Shown here one piece after another: positions 1-12,300 of a stretch of 64,000 nt of DNA. The position numbers were made by a program, and so were the translations under genes. This DNA is from Cladobotryum mycophilum (lineage: Eukaryota; Ascomycota; Sordariomycetes; Hypocreales; Hypocreaceae). The notes beneath the pieces were generated by a model. That model was not told the origin of the DNA, did no database searches, and saw nothing but the letters and a program-made list of their open reading frames with translations. The stretch lies in assembly GCA_036429605.1 (NCBI GenBank), contig CM071589.1, positions 2,914,001 to 2,978,000 on the forward strand, given 5' to 3'. Position 1 is the stretch's first letter; each line of letters opens with the position of its first letter.

Positions 1-56
1 CAAAATAAAAAACACCCAAAAAATAAAATAAAACACAAAGAGAAAACTAGTTCAAC

Positions 57-1059
57 ATGAGCACCGCTGAACGTCTCTCCGGCCGGGAACACATTCCAAG
101 ATACCCCAGGGGCTGGATCGTCCTACGCATCCTCCAGCTTGTCTTTGCTCTCCTCCTCATCGGTCTTTGCGTCTACTCCCTTTCCCTCGATGTCTGGGCC
201 GGCACATGCGTGATGCTCTTCACTGTAAGTAAACACTCCTCCTTTTGAGAAACACCATGATATGCCCCCCCCCCCAAAAAAAAAGAAAATGAGGAGCCCA
301 AAAAACTAAACACTTACCCCCCCCTAGGCCGTCATCACCATCGCCATCTCCATCTGGCTCACCTGCGCTCACTCCTGCACCCCTCACGCCTTCAACTACT
401 GGGCCGCTCTCGCTTTCGATTTTTTCCTCTACGTCTTCTGGCTCATGTCCTTTATCATGATGGCGGTCGGGGCAGCTGAACGCTTCTCCATGAACACCAT
501 GGGCCATGCCAGTGGCTCCGACGACTATTGGAATGATTACTATAGCAGACACCATCACGGTCACAAGGCCATCGTTGAGGCCTCTATCCTCGCTGCCGCC
601 GCTGGTCTCGGTGCTATACAATTGTAAGCAACTTCCCCCACCCTCCCTCCGTCTCTCTCTCGATACCATACCCCCTATACTCGAAGCACATGCCAATCTT
701 TTAACAGCTTCTTCTTCTTCATCTCCTGGGTCATCGACGCCATCGTCATCTACCGCCATCGCAAAGCAGGCCTTCATTGTGAGCCCCTAAAGGAAGATCC
801 TGTCTCTCTCAAGATGGCGCCCCAAATCGAGACCGAGTATAAACCCGCCCCCCAATTCAACCAAAACACTGCCTACACGCCTCAGCCTTTGTCCCACGAT
901 CAACGGCAGCATGGACTGGCTCCCGCGGCCGCTCCCCTTGCTCCTCAGCCCGCAGCAGTATCGTTCCATAATACCGTCTCCCCCGCTCCTTCTCAGAGCC
1001 CCAAGCAGGCACCGTATACCAACCAGGCCTCCTACGATCCCCATCAACAACACCATTAG
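57..1059 (+). CDS. MARVEL-like four-helix membrane protein, 271 aa, 3 exons
   Basis: Exons 57-224, 328-623 and 708-1059 join in frame to 271 residues. Donors are GTAAGT and GTAAGC, acceptors CTAG and ACAG. The N-terminal half has four hydrophobic segments: about residues 19-42 (WIVLRILQLVFALLLIGLC), 50-66, 80-100, and a last one after the second intron rich in Phe/Ile (FFFFFISWVIDAIVIY). The first begins after a short cytosolic tail. This is the arrangement of the fungal MARVEL family, whose members sit in the plasma membrane or vesicle membranes. The tail after about residue 185 is hydrophilic, Pro/Gln/Ala-rich and low-complexity, ending HQQHH. A His-rich loop (SRHHHGHK) lies between helices 3 and 4. 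Intron 1 holds an 11-C run followed directly by 9 A. The family call rests on topology and general resemblance; the precise function is unknown. Confidence 0.8.
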
Positions 1060-1391
1060 AACTCATCATATTAGTAACTAGGAATAATAAGACAAGGATA
1101 TTGACGTCGGGGGAGCTCTTGGAGCTAAATGACGTAGATACGACGGCTTCTGAATATGCTGCTTGGGGCTTATTCTCCCTACAATCTTAAGGGATGGGCA
1201 AAGTCAAGTCCGGTGCAGTTGGCCATCTGTTGAGTAATATGGAATACACGTTAAATAACTTTGATCAAAATGCTATCAGGCCATGTCTATCCCCGATTGT
1301 ATTCCTTCATCCATAGTTGTTCCAAATCCGATCATTTGATAATACATGAGTAACTACAACGATGGCCATCCCACTCTGACTTGAGGATCGC
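1060..1391. other. convergent intergenic spacer
   Basis: About 330 nt between the stop codons of two convergent genes, presumably the two 3' untranslated regions. I see no reading frame or RNA gene in it. Confidence 0.6.
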
Positions 1392-3909
1392 TTATTCAAT
1401 ACTCTTGATGGCATTTGTGATGCAATGATCAATGATGCCGGTCCATTTCAGACCATTGGTATAATCCTTGGCATCGATGCTTTCCACCAGACCGGGGAAG
1501 ACGGCTATGAAATCTTGTTAGCATTTCCACAAACAACTTGTAGCAGCGTGCACAACTTACCACCGGCGTAGCCCGTCCATATACCTGGGGCAAACACTAC
1601 ATGCTTGTACCAGCTGCGGCCATCGAGGCCACCCTCAAAGGTAAAGTACCGCTCAAAAAACTTGTATTGCTTGTTCACCTTGGCAATTGCAAGCCAGAGC
1701 TTAAACTTGCCAACGATGTTCCACCAAGGTAGGCCTTCCTCCAATTGGCGGTTTGCCCAGGCGGCTCGTTCGTCGAGTTCGACTGCGTTGACATGGAGCT
1801 TGCCAATGGAGTGTCGGATCTTCTTAAGACTCGCCTGGAAGGCATCTTCACTTCCTTTGACACCCTTTGAAGTCACGGCGGTTCGGAGAGCAAAATATTC
1901 CTCCTCGGTTGTTGGCTCAGCGGCTTCGGTAGATTTGAGCTTCGCCTCTACTTGGTCAAGGTAACCCTCCAAGGCTTCAGCGTATTCAGTTGCGGTAAAG
2001 GGAATAACGACGAGGTCTGCTAGTTCGGCAATCAAGAGGTTGAAAACCTTGGCTAGTGCTTCATGGTACACAAAGCCAGGGTCGCCAAATTCTTCCATCC
2101 AATGGAAACTGTCGTAGTTGCTGTGGTAATGGTAGACTGCACTACGATCGGCGGTGAAGCCTATGTCGACCGATGGCACACCAGCAAAGTCCTGGAAGGC
2201 TGTGTAATCACTGCCACTACCAAGAGAGTTGATTTTATGGCCCCATACATCACCCACCGTTTGGCCCTTGACGGTCTGATTTGGGGATAGGACCGAGTTA
2301 GTGGCGTAATGGATAACTTTATTCAGCAATGGGGATGCGGATGCTTCGAAATGAGGTCCAGAGACAGCAACATCAACATTGATGTAAGCCACGTTGGCCT
2401 CCTTAATCCATGGCAAGTACTCTTCGACCCACTCGGTGCTTCCAAGAAGACCGTACTCTTCGCCATCCCAGCTGGCAAACACAATCGTTCGGAGCGGCTT
2501 CCAACCTGCTTCCACCGCCTTTGAGACACTGCGAACAGCCTCATTCAGGACAGCAGAACCGCTATTCGGGTCACCAGCTCCACCGAGGGTCCAGGAATCG
2601 CGATGGTTGCCAACAACGAGAACCTCGTTTGGAATGGTACCATTGATAATACCAATGGTGTCCCACTGAGGAGTAGTGACGTATTCTTGCTGGCTGTCTA
2701 GATTAACAACGACATGGTCAGGAGTAGGACCGATGTTGTAATCGATGCCTTTGTGACCAAGACCAAGATTTCTGTGCCAGTTCTTGTTCAAATCGCTTAC
2801 TTTGGGACCATGGCCGTTGAGAGCCCTGAGCAAAGGAATGGCGTCGGCATAGGAGATGGGGATGGAGGGGATTGAAGGAACAGTGTCAGCAGGTGCGCGG
2901 GGAGCACCAGGCTTCGAAGGATAGCCAGGAGTTGTTCTACCAAGGTTAGGATGTGCTTGCAGCAGTAGTCAAACGGGCTGTACTTACGGGTCACCAGGCC
3001 GAGTGCTCAGGTACAGGACACTTCCGCGCTGAACGCTGCTGGGATTCCTGGCTGGTCCATCGGGATAAGCGGCGTAACCGTTTTCTTCAGTAATTCCTCC
3101 GTCATCGCCTGGGTCGCTGTACATGAGAACGCCAACCATGCCGAGCTCTTGAGCTCGCTGAACCTTGAGACCTCTGAAGTTGCCACCATACTTGGCTATG
3201 GCAATCTTTCCTTTGATGTCGACGCCGGCCTCGATGAGATCTTCGTAGTCCTGATATGTTCCGTAGTTGACGAAGACAAAAGACGCCGTGGCGTTACCGC
3301 TGGCAGAATAGCCATGGAACGTTGGAATACTGTCAGGAAGGCCAGTAGTGGGATCATCTTTCAGGACATCCTCCTCCAGCGAGGCTCTGAATTCAACGTT
3401 CCAGGAATCAGCATTGCCCGACTTCTTGGTCAAAAGGGAGACACTGTGGTCGACAGGGTAGTTGAGGTAGATATCATAGGTCACGATGCTGGACTTGATA
3501 CCCCACCCTTCCCACTTGTCTTTGGTCCACTCAGCCTTTACAACGTGTTAGTCTACGATGCCGGGGACGAATACAACGACGGAATTACCTGAGAATAGTT
3601 TTTGCTAGCAAGATGCGCTCCGGAGGTATAGTAGTAGCTCCATTCTTCCGTCTTCTTGGCGGATGGCGTATCGAGAAGAATGGCCGTGAGATCTTCATGA
3701 CTGAGGTGCTTGCCTCTATGTGGGTGATGACCGTGATGATTGCTCATAGGCCATATAAAAAAGAAGTGTAGAGCGAACGAGGCAAAACCAAAGATGAGAA
3801 TAGATGTACATAGAATGTTACAAAAGCGTCGACAAGTGTGGTGACGGTATCCTCTGCGCGGCGGTCTCACGTAGACCGTCTGAATCAGTGGTGTCGATTC
3901 GTTGGCCAT
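1392..3909 (-). CDS. M28 family glutamate carboxypeptidase II-like membrane peptidase, 785 aa, 4 exons
   Basis: On the minus strand, exons 3909-3589, 3535-2988, 2936-1561 and 1504-1392 give 785 residues, the usual length for this family (PSMA/GCPII in animals; Vps70 and Tre1/Tre2 in yeast). I start at MANESTPLIQ; another in-frame ATG lies 51 codons upstream. A single signal-anchor helix (about residues 35-58, ILIFGFASFALHFFFI) after an Arg-rich cytosolic tail makes it a type II membrane protein, probably vacuolar or endosomal. The protease-associated domain lies at about residues 200-290. The M28 zinc-binding residues are visible: HRDSW near residue 401, GDPNSGSA near 411, DGEE near 447-450, then the VDIGF and YHYHSNYD segments. 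The C-terminal dimerisation-type helical domain follows. All catalytic motifs look intact, so it is likely active. The substrate cannot be told from sequence; yeast relatives act in vacuolar sorting and ubiquitin adaptor roles. Confidence 0.9.
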
Positions 3910-5137
3910 TTTTTCTGGCTCAGACAAGTGTCTGGTAGTTGAAGCATTAGCATTGATGCTGGAACGACATGTTGGGATGGGAAAAACTGAGGTTGATGAA
4001 TGGACATGTTGGGAGGCTTGCGCGGCTGGTCCGGTGACCTCGGTCACGATTCGTCGCGCCACACACCACCATTGTGAGTGGTGAGGCTGAAGCCTGAAGG
4101 GATGGGTGGATGGATGGTTCGTTGAATGTACGACTTACGCCTTGTCCATGTTTGAGCCAAACCTCGTCAATCTCCTGCAAACCAGGTGACTTGACGATGT
4201 TCAATTCTCGATTCCAATTGCCAATTAACAGGTATTGGCAGGAATAAACATTGCATATGCAAAGAAACTGGAGATTCCAAGAGTGTCGCAATTCAGCGTC
4301 GGGATTAAGTACCTTAAGGAATAGTTGACTTAGATAAGCTCACTGTCACGCCATCTCGATGCTCCATGGGCTCGTCCCTGTCTGATTTGCTGCAACTTCA
4401 TATTAGTCAAGGAGGGGAGGCAGCCGCACCGCCACGGGCCCACAGCGGGCTGCACTCCACTGTCAAGCCACATTACCTAGTGCATCGAGACAGCGAGATT
4501 CCTCCTGCATCGCATCTGCTAACAATGGCGGCGGTCTGAAGGACAGTCTCTGAGTGGTAGATGAGATTTCTTCGTCTAGTCGAAATGGCGGTGGCTGAAT
4601 GAAGGACATTCCACATTCGTGAGTTTGATCGTATTGGCCAAGTATTACTATGTAGGTATGTAGAAGAGGTCCTTTCATAGAGGCAATCCTCAAGCCACCT
4701 TCTAGATAGGCCCCCCCCAAACTGGGCATTCTGGCTGGTCGGTCGGCTATGGATGGGCGTTCCCGCAGTTCTAGTGGCTGAACTGCCACTCACTCGCTTA
4801 CCGGTCATTGCCCGTTTTAGTGGCATATGACTTTTGCTGTGGAACCTTCCGCCAAGGTGGGCGGCGTGCTCCCTGCGCAAAACTCTGCTCAGCTCAGATC
4901 ATCTTTTACAATCGCTCACCGTCGAGTCTCGACAGTTTTTTTTTTGCTTTGTGACAATCATTGAGCCGTTCTTGGGCTCTGTAATTCCAATTACATTATT
5001 TTTCTGCTTTGTCAATATTATGGCTATAACTTCTAGCACGTAAATTTATTGCTTCCAAGTCACCCTTCACCATAACATACCATCACCATCGCCACCAGCG
5101 GTATTGCCTCTCATAATCCCCCGATAATACCGTGACC
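3910..5137. other. divergent promoter region
   Basis: About 1.2 kb between the start codons of the minus-strand peptidase and the plus-strand transporter. It must carry both promoters. No TATA box or conserved protein is evident, and the open frames inside it have no recognisable content. A T-rich stretch near 4930-5010 precedes the transporter. Confidence 0.5.
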
Positions 5138-7251
5138 ATGACGAGAGGTGCGGATTCAGTGCCAAAGCTGCCCGTTCGGCAGCTGGCCATCTTGGGTAAG
5201 TAAGCATGTATTGTTCATCGGTCAAAGACGCTGGTCGATACCTTCAATTCGCCTATTTTGCTCAATGTCCAGTTCAATCTCTCTTATCGGACCAAAACAA
5301 ACAATTTGTTTAGCACGCGACTCTTTGGTAGCAATGAGTTGTTTCACATCTTTGTCCGAGTCAAAGCCTATGCAACACTTTTGTTCCCCCCCCCCCCCCC
5401 AAAAAAAAAAGCAACATGGCCTAGCACGCTTTTAGCAATCTATTATAGAACACAGCAATGCTAATGTATCAACAGCCGTCGTGAGGTTCGCAGAGCCAGT
5501 GGCCAGTACATCCGTTTTCCCCTATCTCCCACACATGATTAGAGATTTCGGTGTCCCACTGGACAAGGTCGCAAAATGGGCAGGCCTGACATCGGCCATC
5601 TTTTCCCTCTGCCAGAGCGTGGCTGCTGTGCCATGGGGCAAGGCGTCCGATCGCTTTGGGCGGAAGCCCATACTCGTATGGGGTCTTATTAGCACCACCA
5701 TTTGCTTCCTAGTATGGGGAATGTCGACGAGCTTGCCCATGGCCCTCACTGTTCGAGCCATTGAAGGTGCAGGCAATGGAAATGGTAAAGTGCCCCCCAA
5801 AGATGTCAAACTTGGAACAAACTGCTGACATGCTATATTTATAGTTGGTATCATTAGAACCATGGTAGCCGAGATGGTTACGCATAAAGAACTTCAGCCA
5901 AAGGCCTTCTCCATTATGCCACTGGTTTGGTCGTTAGGTTCAGTTGTCGGTCCCGCATTCGGTGGCTTCTTTGCTCAGCCCGCAGAACGGTTCCCCAACG
6001 TCTTTGGCCATATCGAGTTCTTCAAGCGTTTCCCCTATGCCCTGCCAAATTTCATAGCCACTTTCTTCTTCTTCATCTCTGCCAGCAGCGCCATATTATT
6101 CCTCAAGGTTTGTTTCTCTCTCTCTATACACCGCCATTGTGTGGCTCACATGGCTTGAATGATGCTAATACTGCATGCAATAGGAAACTCACCCAGAGAA
6201 GCGTGATGAAAAGGACTGGGGTCTGTTAGTCGGCGAGCGCCTCACTCGAGCGATCCGGCGCGACCCAGGGCAAATCTCACAACGTCGAGTATCGTTTGTA
6301 GACGGAGAAGCCACCGCACCGCTCATACCAACCCAAGTCACACCAACGAAAAACCTATCTCGTCAGCCCGCTCCGGGAATGAAGGAAGTTTTCACACGTC
6401 AGACCGTCATAAACCTTGCCTGCTATACCTTTCTGGCTTTCCATTCCGTCGCCTTTGACCAGAACCTCACCGTTTTGCTGTACTACCCGGTCATCCCACG
6501 CACCCCGGAGAATACCAAATTTCCATTCTACTTTACCGGTGGACTCGGCCTGGACTCGGGCACTATCGGTACCTTTTTCACCTTGTATGGTCTCACATGC
6601 GGCTCGATTCAATTTCTTCTCTTTCCGCCTCTGGTCCGACGCTACGGCGTCCACAATTGCTTCAAGCTATGCTGTAAGTCTCTATCCAAGGGCTCGCTCT
6701 TCCGTATCGGAAACGCTAACTGTACTACAGCTGTCATCACGCCCGTCGTCTATCTACTCACGCCTTACACATCCCTCTTCCCGACCCCAACAACACGATA
6801 CCTCGCCGTACTCGCTGTCATGGTACTAAAGGCCTTCTCCATCATCATCGCCTTCCCCGCAACAACGATCCTCCTGACCAACTCCGCCACCTCGGTGCGC
6901 ATCCTAGGAACGCTCAACGGCTTTGCCACCATGTTCAGTTGCCTCGGCAGGGCTTTGGGCCCCGCCACCACCGGCTTGGTGTTCTCCTGGGGCGCCCAGC
7001 ACGGCTACATCGTCTCGGCCTACTTTTTCCTCGCTTTCATCGCGGCCATCGGCGCCATTCCTGCTTTTTGGATCGTGGAGGGTAGCGGACCCTCTGCTTC
7101 GGTGGAGAGCACTGATAGCAGCGATACGGAAGGCGACGAAGCATTTGCCACTAGCCAAACCGTCTTTGCGGATAGTGAGGATGACGAGGAGGCAACTGCT
7201 TCCTCACCGCTACTGAAGGGGAACCAAAAGAACTATAGCACAACTAATTAA
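5138..7251 (+). CDS. Major facilitator superfamily transporter, ZIF1-like fungal group, 546 aa, 5 exons
   Basis: Exons 5138-5195, 5476-5784, 5845-6107, 6184-6673 and 6731-7251 join in frame to 546 residues. The protein opens LPVRQLAILAVVRFAEPVA with a first helix ending SVFPYLPHMI. MFS motif A is clear after helix 2 (GKASDRFGRKPILV). About 12 hydrophobic segments can be counted, with the typical long central loop (about residues 210-285, from LKETHPEKR on). The GNGNVGIIRTMVAEM and LKETHPEKR segments resemble the fungal/plant group that includes plant zinc-induced facilitator ZIF1 and yeast YCR023C; substrates there range from metal-chelate to drug export and are not predictable. The acidic Ser/Asp-rich C-terminus is cytosolic. 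The first intron (280 nt) contains C15 followed by A10. The last intron (6674-6730) is 57 nt with no stop, so its retention would insert 19 residues in frame. Confidence 0.88.
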
Positions 7252-7874
7252 GGGGAGCAACTAATACCTGTCAACGTTGGACATGACGGTGGATACTAGG
7301 TAAAAGGATTTTTTTGTATATCATGTATGTCATCATATACCTCTGTTGGAAATATGCTCTACCGCAAACCATTCATCAAATATATGGCACCATCACCACC
7401 TGCGTAATGTGAGAGAACGAAAGGTCATAACATGATATATATTCCCATCATAAAAGGTATTTACACACAATAACCACCCAACTATGCCCCAACCTAGGTC
7501 ATGACAACACGTCGGCTACCCATGTAGATGCTATGCTGTAGGTAGTTGTATATATACATCCAAACAAACAGCCCCTCTTAAACAAAAAAACTCCGTCGCT
7601 TGACAAATGCCAGTAAGTAGTAGTAGTAGTAGTAATATCTCGCCATTTCATTCATAAAAGTGTATCCCCTCCAGTAACTATATTTTTTCTTCGTTAAACA
7701 AAAGAAAACATAAAAAAGAAAAATATGTCAAAAGACGCCCTGTAAATAACAAAAAGATGCATGCAAAAAAGCAGATTACGAAAGTTAAAAACACCCCTCC
7801 TCAGGGGTAGGAGGGGTAAGAGGGGTAGGGTAATAAAGGGAGAGGGGAAAATAAGGGCTTGTTTCTTCGTATGT
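7252..7874. other. convergent 3' region
   Basis: About 620 nt between two convergent stop codons. It is AT-rich with short TAG repeats near 7616-7634. It probably holds both 3' untranslated regions and poly(A) sites. No gene seen. Confidence 0.5.
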
Positions 7875-9302
7875 TCATGGATAATATGACGTTGAGCCCC
7901 CGGGATGAACGCCAGGAGCTCGGAATCCTTCTCGATCGTGCCATTCCCATTCACCGGGATGCCCTCTATACGGCTGGGGCGCTTGTATCGTAGGATAATT
8001 AGGTTCCTGGTACCGCCGCTCCGGTCCTCGCCACGCAGCCTCGTTTTTACTGCCGCTGCTCCCTCCATAGTGGTTATTGCTATGGCTATTCAGGTGCGGC
8101 ATCGGGTCCTGTATAAAGTCGTCCTCTATGAAGCGCTCGAGATCGGCTTCCATGTCTCGCAGGCGGAGGTTCTCCTTGCCGACCCATTCGTCCATGATCT
8201 CGGCGACTTGGCGGAAGCCTTCTGTGTGGCCACCGCACTGGCGGGCCTTGAAGCCGCAGGTAATGAAGAGGAAGCTATGGATCATTTCGTGCAGAAAGGT
8301 CGAAATGAGGAGACGGCGGTTGTACTTGGTATCTTTTAGGATGGGGGACGATAATACGATGAGAGTTTCGTAACCCCCCAGACGGGCACTTCGACGAAGG
8401 GCCGTGGTACCAACAATGTGGCTTTCGTACTGCGCGCTGGCCGGATGGCTCCAATCCCATTTCACTCTCTGACTTAGCCGGTTCGCGAAGAAAAGCTCAT
8501 TGGCAGCAGAGAATATGCTTCTCAAGGCGTCATTGTCCAGGGGAAAGTCGGCACCACGAGATTTAGGGTTTATAAGTGACTTGAGGATACGGCCATGCTG
8601 TGAATCCCGATGACGATATCGTATGCTGGCGACATGGCGTCGAACCAAGTTTGCCGCGGCAAGGTCGCTCAACAATGAAGCATCACCTTCGTCATCGCAA
8701 GGGGACTGAACGGTGGAAGTATCTGAGGAAATAGAGATACCAGAGACGGTCCGCTCCATTGGCGCTGGCCCCCCTATTAGAGGAGGAGCTGCGGGTCCAT
8801 GGCTGGCCACTCCGGGTGGATGAGGAGGAGGATGGATCCCGATCCGGGGCTCCGGGGACATGGGCGGAGGCGGTGGAGTCGGAGTCGGGGGCGGAGAAGG
8901 CTCGCGTTCTCGAATGACAAGGAATGCCAGGTTCTTGACGTGTATCGAGCCGTTCCTGTCTAGGGGAGTAGGACCGCGAGCTGCTGCCGCCGCCGCCGCT
9001 TCGGCCACGGGATCTACGGCGGTAGCATAGTCGAAGTCGCAGCCGCCCTGGCCGTGGTAGCCCACGACGCGGCCCCAGTCGTCCAGCCGGGGCCGCTTTG
9101 TGATCCCGCGGCAGCTTGGAGTGCATCCGGACGTAGCGCTATCCGCCGCATAAACAACCCGTCTTTTGCCACTGGGGCCAAAGCCAGCGCCATTATGGCC
9201 TCCGCTCTCCAGATAAGCCGCCACCTGGCCAGGAGCTGTTGTGGAGGAGGCGGCATCACCATGAGGATTCCCCCGCCAACAACCCAAAACGCCATTGAAC
9301 AT
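7875..9302 (-). CDS. SprT-like zinc metalloprotease domain protein, 475 aa
   Basis: A single uninterrupted frame of 475 residues. The C-terminal half carries a SprT-like domain at about residues 255-375. The zinc site HEMIH (about 338-342, in TFLHEMIHSF) and a third histidine in GGHTEGF (about 359) are present; a preceding helix (DALRSIFSAANELFFANRL) and the strand YETLIVLSSP fit the fold. SprT relatives include Spartan/SPRTN and yeast Wss1-type proteases that cut DNA-protein crosslinks, and the germ-cell protein GCNA. The first 240 residues are low-complexity (Ala run 102-108, long Pro tracts 136-165), which is usual for fungal members. I see no zinc-ribbon after the protease domain and no obvious PIP or ubiquitin-binding zinc finger, so recruitment may differ from SPRTN. 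The start is the first ATG of the frame. Confidence 0.85.
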   Translation of the reverse strand: MFNGVLGCWRGNPHGDAASSTTAPGQVAAYLESGGHNGAGFGPSGKRRVVYAADSATSGCTPSCRGITKRPRLDDWGRVVGYHGQGGCDFDYATAVDPVAEAAAAAAARGPTPLDRNGSIHVKNLAFLVIREREPSPPPTPTPPPPPMSPEPRIGIHPPPHPPGVASHGPAAPPLIGGPAPMERTVSGISISSDTSTVQSPCDDEGDASLLSDLAAANLVRRHVASIRYRHRDSQHGRILKSLINPKSRGADFPLDNDALRSIFSAANELFFANRLSQRVKWDWSHPASAQYESHIVGTTALRRSARLGGYETLIVLSSPILKDTKYNRRLLISTFLHEMIHSFLFITCGFKARQCGGHTEGFRQVAEIMDEWVGKENLRLRDMEADLERFIEDDFIQDPMPHLNSHSNNHYGGSSGSKNEAAWRGPERRYQEPNYPTIQAPQPYRGHPGEWEWHDREGFRAPGVHPGGSTSYYP

Positions 9303-12300
9303 GCCTTGAAGCCCTCTCCTCCAAGCAAAAAGAGGTGCGCAACGTCAGAACCTATTGCTGAATTGGTTGGGCCTCTTTTTTGCGTTGCCGGATAAATTGG
9401 CGACGGTAGCAAGTAGTTGAAAAGGTTGTGTGTGGGTGTGTATGTGCTGGCAGTCTGTGTGTGTGCTCTTGCCTTTTGTGTAATGCCTTGTGCCTGCTGT
9501 CTCAGGTCTTTTTTCTTTCCCCTTCTTCCTTCAAGGTGGGACGCCCCGAATGCAGAGAAAATGTGGCAATTTGTTCCCCCTCGTATGGAGTACTGTAAGC
9601 TTGCTTTGAATCAACCCCCTTGGTTACGGAGAGGGGAGAAGGTAAGGCAAGAAGAAGTTTGCTTGGACGAGAAGAGTACAAGGCTTGCACAAAAACAGAC
9701 AGGTTGGTGTTGTGTTGTTGTCCTGGGCCTATTTGGTTTGGCAGGTTTGGGTTTGGGATGGATGCGGGAATGGACTGGGATGCCTTGGCCAGGCCAAAAA
9801 AAAAAAAAAGAGACGGGGAAATTAATTCTCGATCGCCATTAAGTAGGTAACAAAAACGAGGAGGAGGGGAGGGGGGGGGGGGGAAGGGTAGAACAATTTT
9901 TTCAAAAGGGCAAAGAACAAAAAATACCACCAAGAGAGAGGCAGACAACGAAAAAAACAAAAGATCAAGTCGGCAAGTCAAAAAAGGGGCGGGACCGAAG
10001 AGAGACAGTGAGAGGAAAGGAAAGTCAAGAGAGACAAAGAGGGAGAACGAGAAGAGAGAGTGAGAGAGAGAGTCAGTCGGTTCCCGTAAGTCACAGTCAG
10101 TCATGCAGCAGGCAAAGTCGGGTCTCCGAAAGAAGCACCAAATGTCGCCTCCCCGGCTTGCCAAATCACGAACGGCGGTGCCACTGGAGAAACCCTGCAT
10201 AGAGCAAAGCCAGCCGCAGCACGACACGACAGGCGACAGTCTTGGATCATCGTTTGCCTTGCCTTGCTGTTCAGTCGTAGAGTGCCAGCCAGCGTGGACT
10301 CCTCGAGGGGAGGGGAGGGAGGGGGTTTAATTTTTTTTCTTTCATTTTTTTTTATGTATGTCAGTATGTATGCGTGTACTTTGTATGTACGTAGGTAAGT
10401 TAAAAAGGCGTGCGTGCGTGTGTGTGTGTGTGTGCGAGAGCGTTATCTGCGGGCGTGAGTTATTATGCTTGCAGGAAAGATTGGGTGGGTTTGAGGTTGA
10501 GAGAGTCTTGATGTACGAAGGCATTGTTGAGGCGGCTCTCTGAACCTGTTTTCAAGGGCGAGGCTCAAGGGAAGGTGTTGCATTTTTCACCTTCTCTCTC
10601 CCTCTCTCTTTCTCCCTCTAGAGCAGATCCTACTTGCGCTGTGATTTGTCTGCCTTGCCTTGTCTTGCCTTTCCGTCTGTCCATCCGTCTCCCTGCCTTG
10701 GAAATTCCAAGTCCAGCCATGGAGCACCCCAAGTTCCAACCCCAAGCCCAAAATTCCAAACCTGCCGCCTTTTTCTACTCTTTCCCTATACAGGATCCTG
10801 CTGTACATGAAACTAATACTGCAAAGAGGCTAGCAGGCCTTTCTGCATCTCACCAGAGACAATCCATCACAGCTTTGACACACTCTGACACACCCATCAA
10901 AGACATGCTTTTGCAGATTAGTGCCAAGTACTACAAGTAGATAGGTAGCAGACATCTTCTTACAGCTTTCTCCAGCTGGATATACCACGTCTAGCAGGTA
11001 GATAGATAGATCCAGACCTTGTGGACTATCATTTCTTACGTTTATCTCCAGGTCTCTCTCCCTTACGCCGTAACATGTCCCCCCAACCGGTGACGAGTGT
11101 GACACTGGATATCACCCCCTCACCTTGTCTAATTCTCCTCTCCTCTCCTTCCCCCCTTCCACTGTAAAAAATCAACCCTGGGCGGAAAATAAAAATAAAA
11201 ATAATTAGCAATCCTTCAAGGTCCGTTGTTGGCAACGTCCCTTAAAAAACGTGCGTGGCATCGGATTGGATTCATTCGATTTGAGGGGGTGGGTAGAGCC
11301 CAGTGGCCCATCCAGCGGTGTGCAGCTTGCTAATGCAAGCATGCATGCGTGTATGTACTGTGGCAGTTTTTGGTTCCAGGCTCTCTCTTTCTCTCTGTTG
11401 CTCGCTCTCCAACTGCTGCTACGGCGGCTCGAGAGGTGCAGCGGGTTCGCTGGACCACTGAAGGAGGCGCTGGGGAAAAAAGAAAAAGAGTGATGGGGAA
11501 CTGGAGGCCCCTGGTCCGTGGGCCAAGCTTCAACTGTGGGCATCTGAAAATGATGCACGGAAATGGCTGGGGAAGGTCAAAGCAGGTCGATAGACAGAGA
11601 ACGTCTACTGTCCTATAGCGACTACTGTTGCTGATGGTTCTAACTTACTATGGAGATTATGCTGACTGGAGAGGAGCTTGAGGGTTTGCCAAAACATACA
11701 GAAGAGTCAAGCAAACGCGGAGTATACCTTAGTACTTACCTGTACTACATACAGACATCCATCCATCCATCCATACCTTTGGGTACAGGTATCCATGCAA
11801 TCCCGACCATCAAGGGTTTTTGCATGAGCACCCAGCATGAGCACCTAGCTGCAACGGCAGCATCCTCCTCCGTGACACATATCTCGCCGCTGATTCATGG
11901 CTTTGCGGCCACTCTCCATCACCACCGCTGCTACTTCTTCATGCTCGGTGATGTCGTTTCTGCTGGCCGTTGGCGGGCCTTGTTCAGCGTAGTCCGTGGC
12001 GCGGAGGTGGCGCCCTGCATCCTGCATCCTGCAACAGCGCGTTGGCACATAATTTTTTTCCCCTTCCCCCTCCAGCCTGTCCTGTCTCTGTCCTCTCTGT
12101 CGTTGTCCCCCTCAATAAAATTTTTTGGCAAGGGCCCAGGTTCTCCGTGCAGGCAAACATGCGCGTACGTAGGTCGAGGGGTACTGTAGTTCGGCAGTCA
12201 GATGACCGACTACAGACGCCAACATTCGAACCCCCCTTCATCGTCATCTCGTTGTCTCGTCCTGTCACAATATCTTCCGCCCAAAAAGAGACCAGGTTTC

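Noticed and set aside
9502..10227. 241-codon minus-strand frame
   Set aside because: Pure Ser/Phe/Pro low complexity from GA-rich DNA and poly-G, with no domain.
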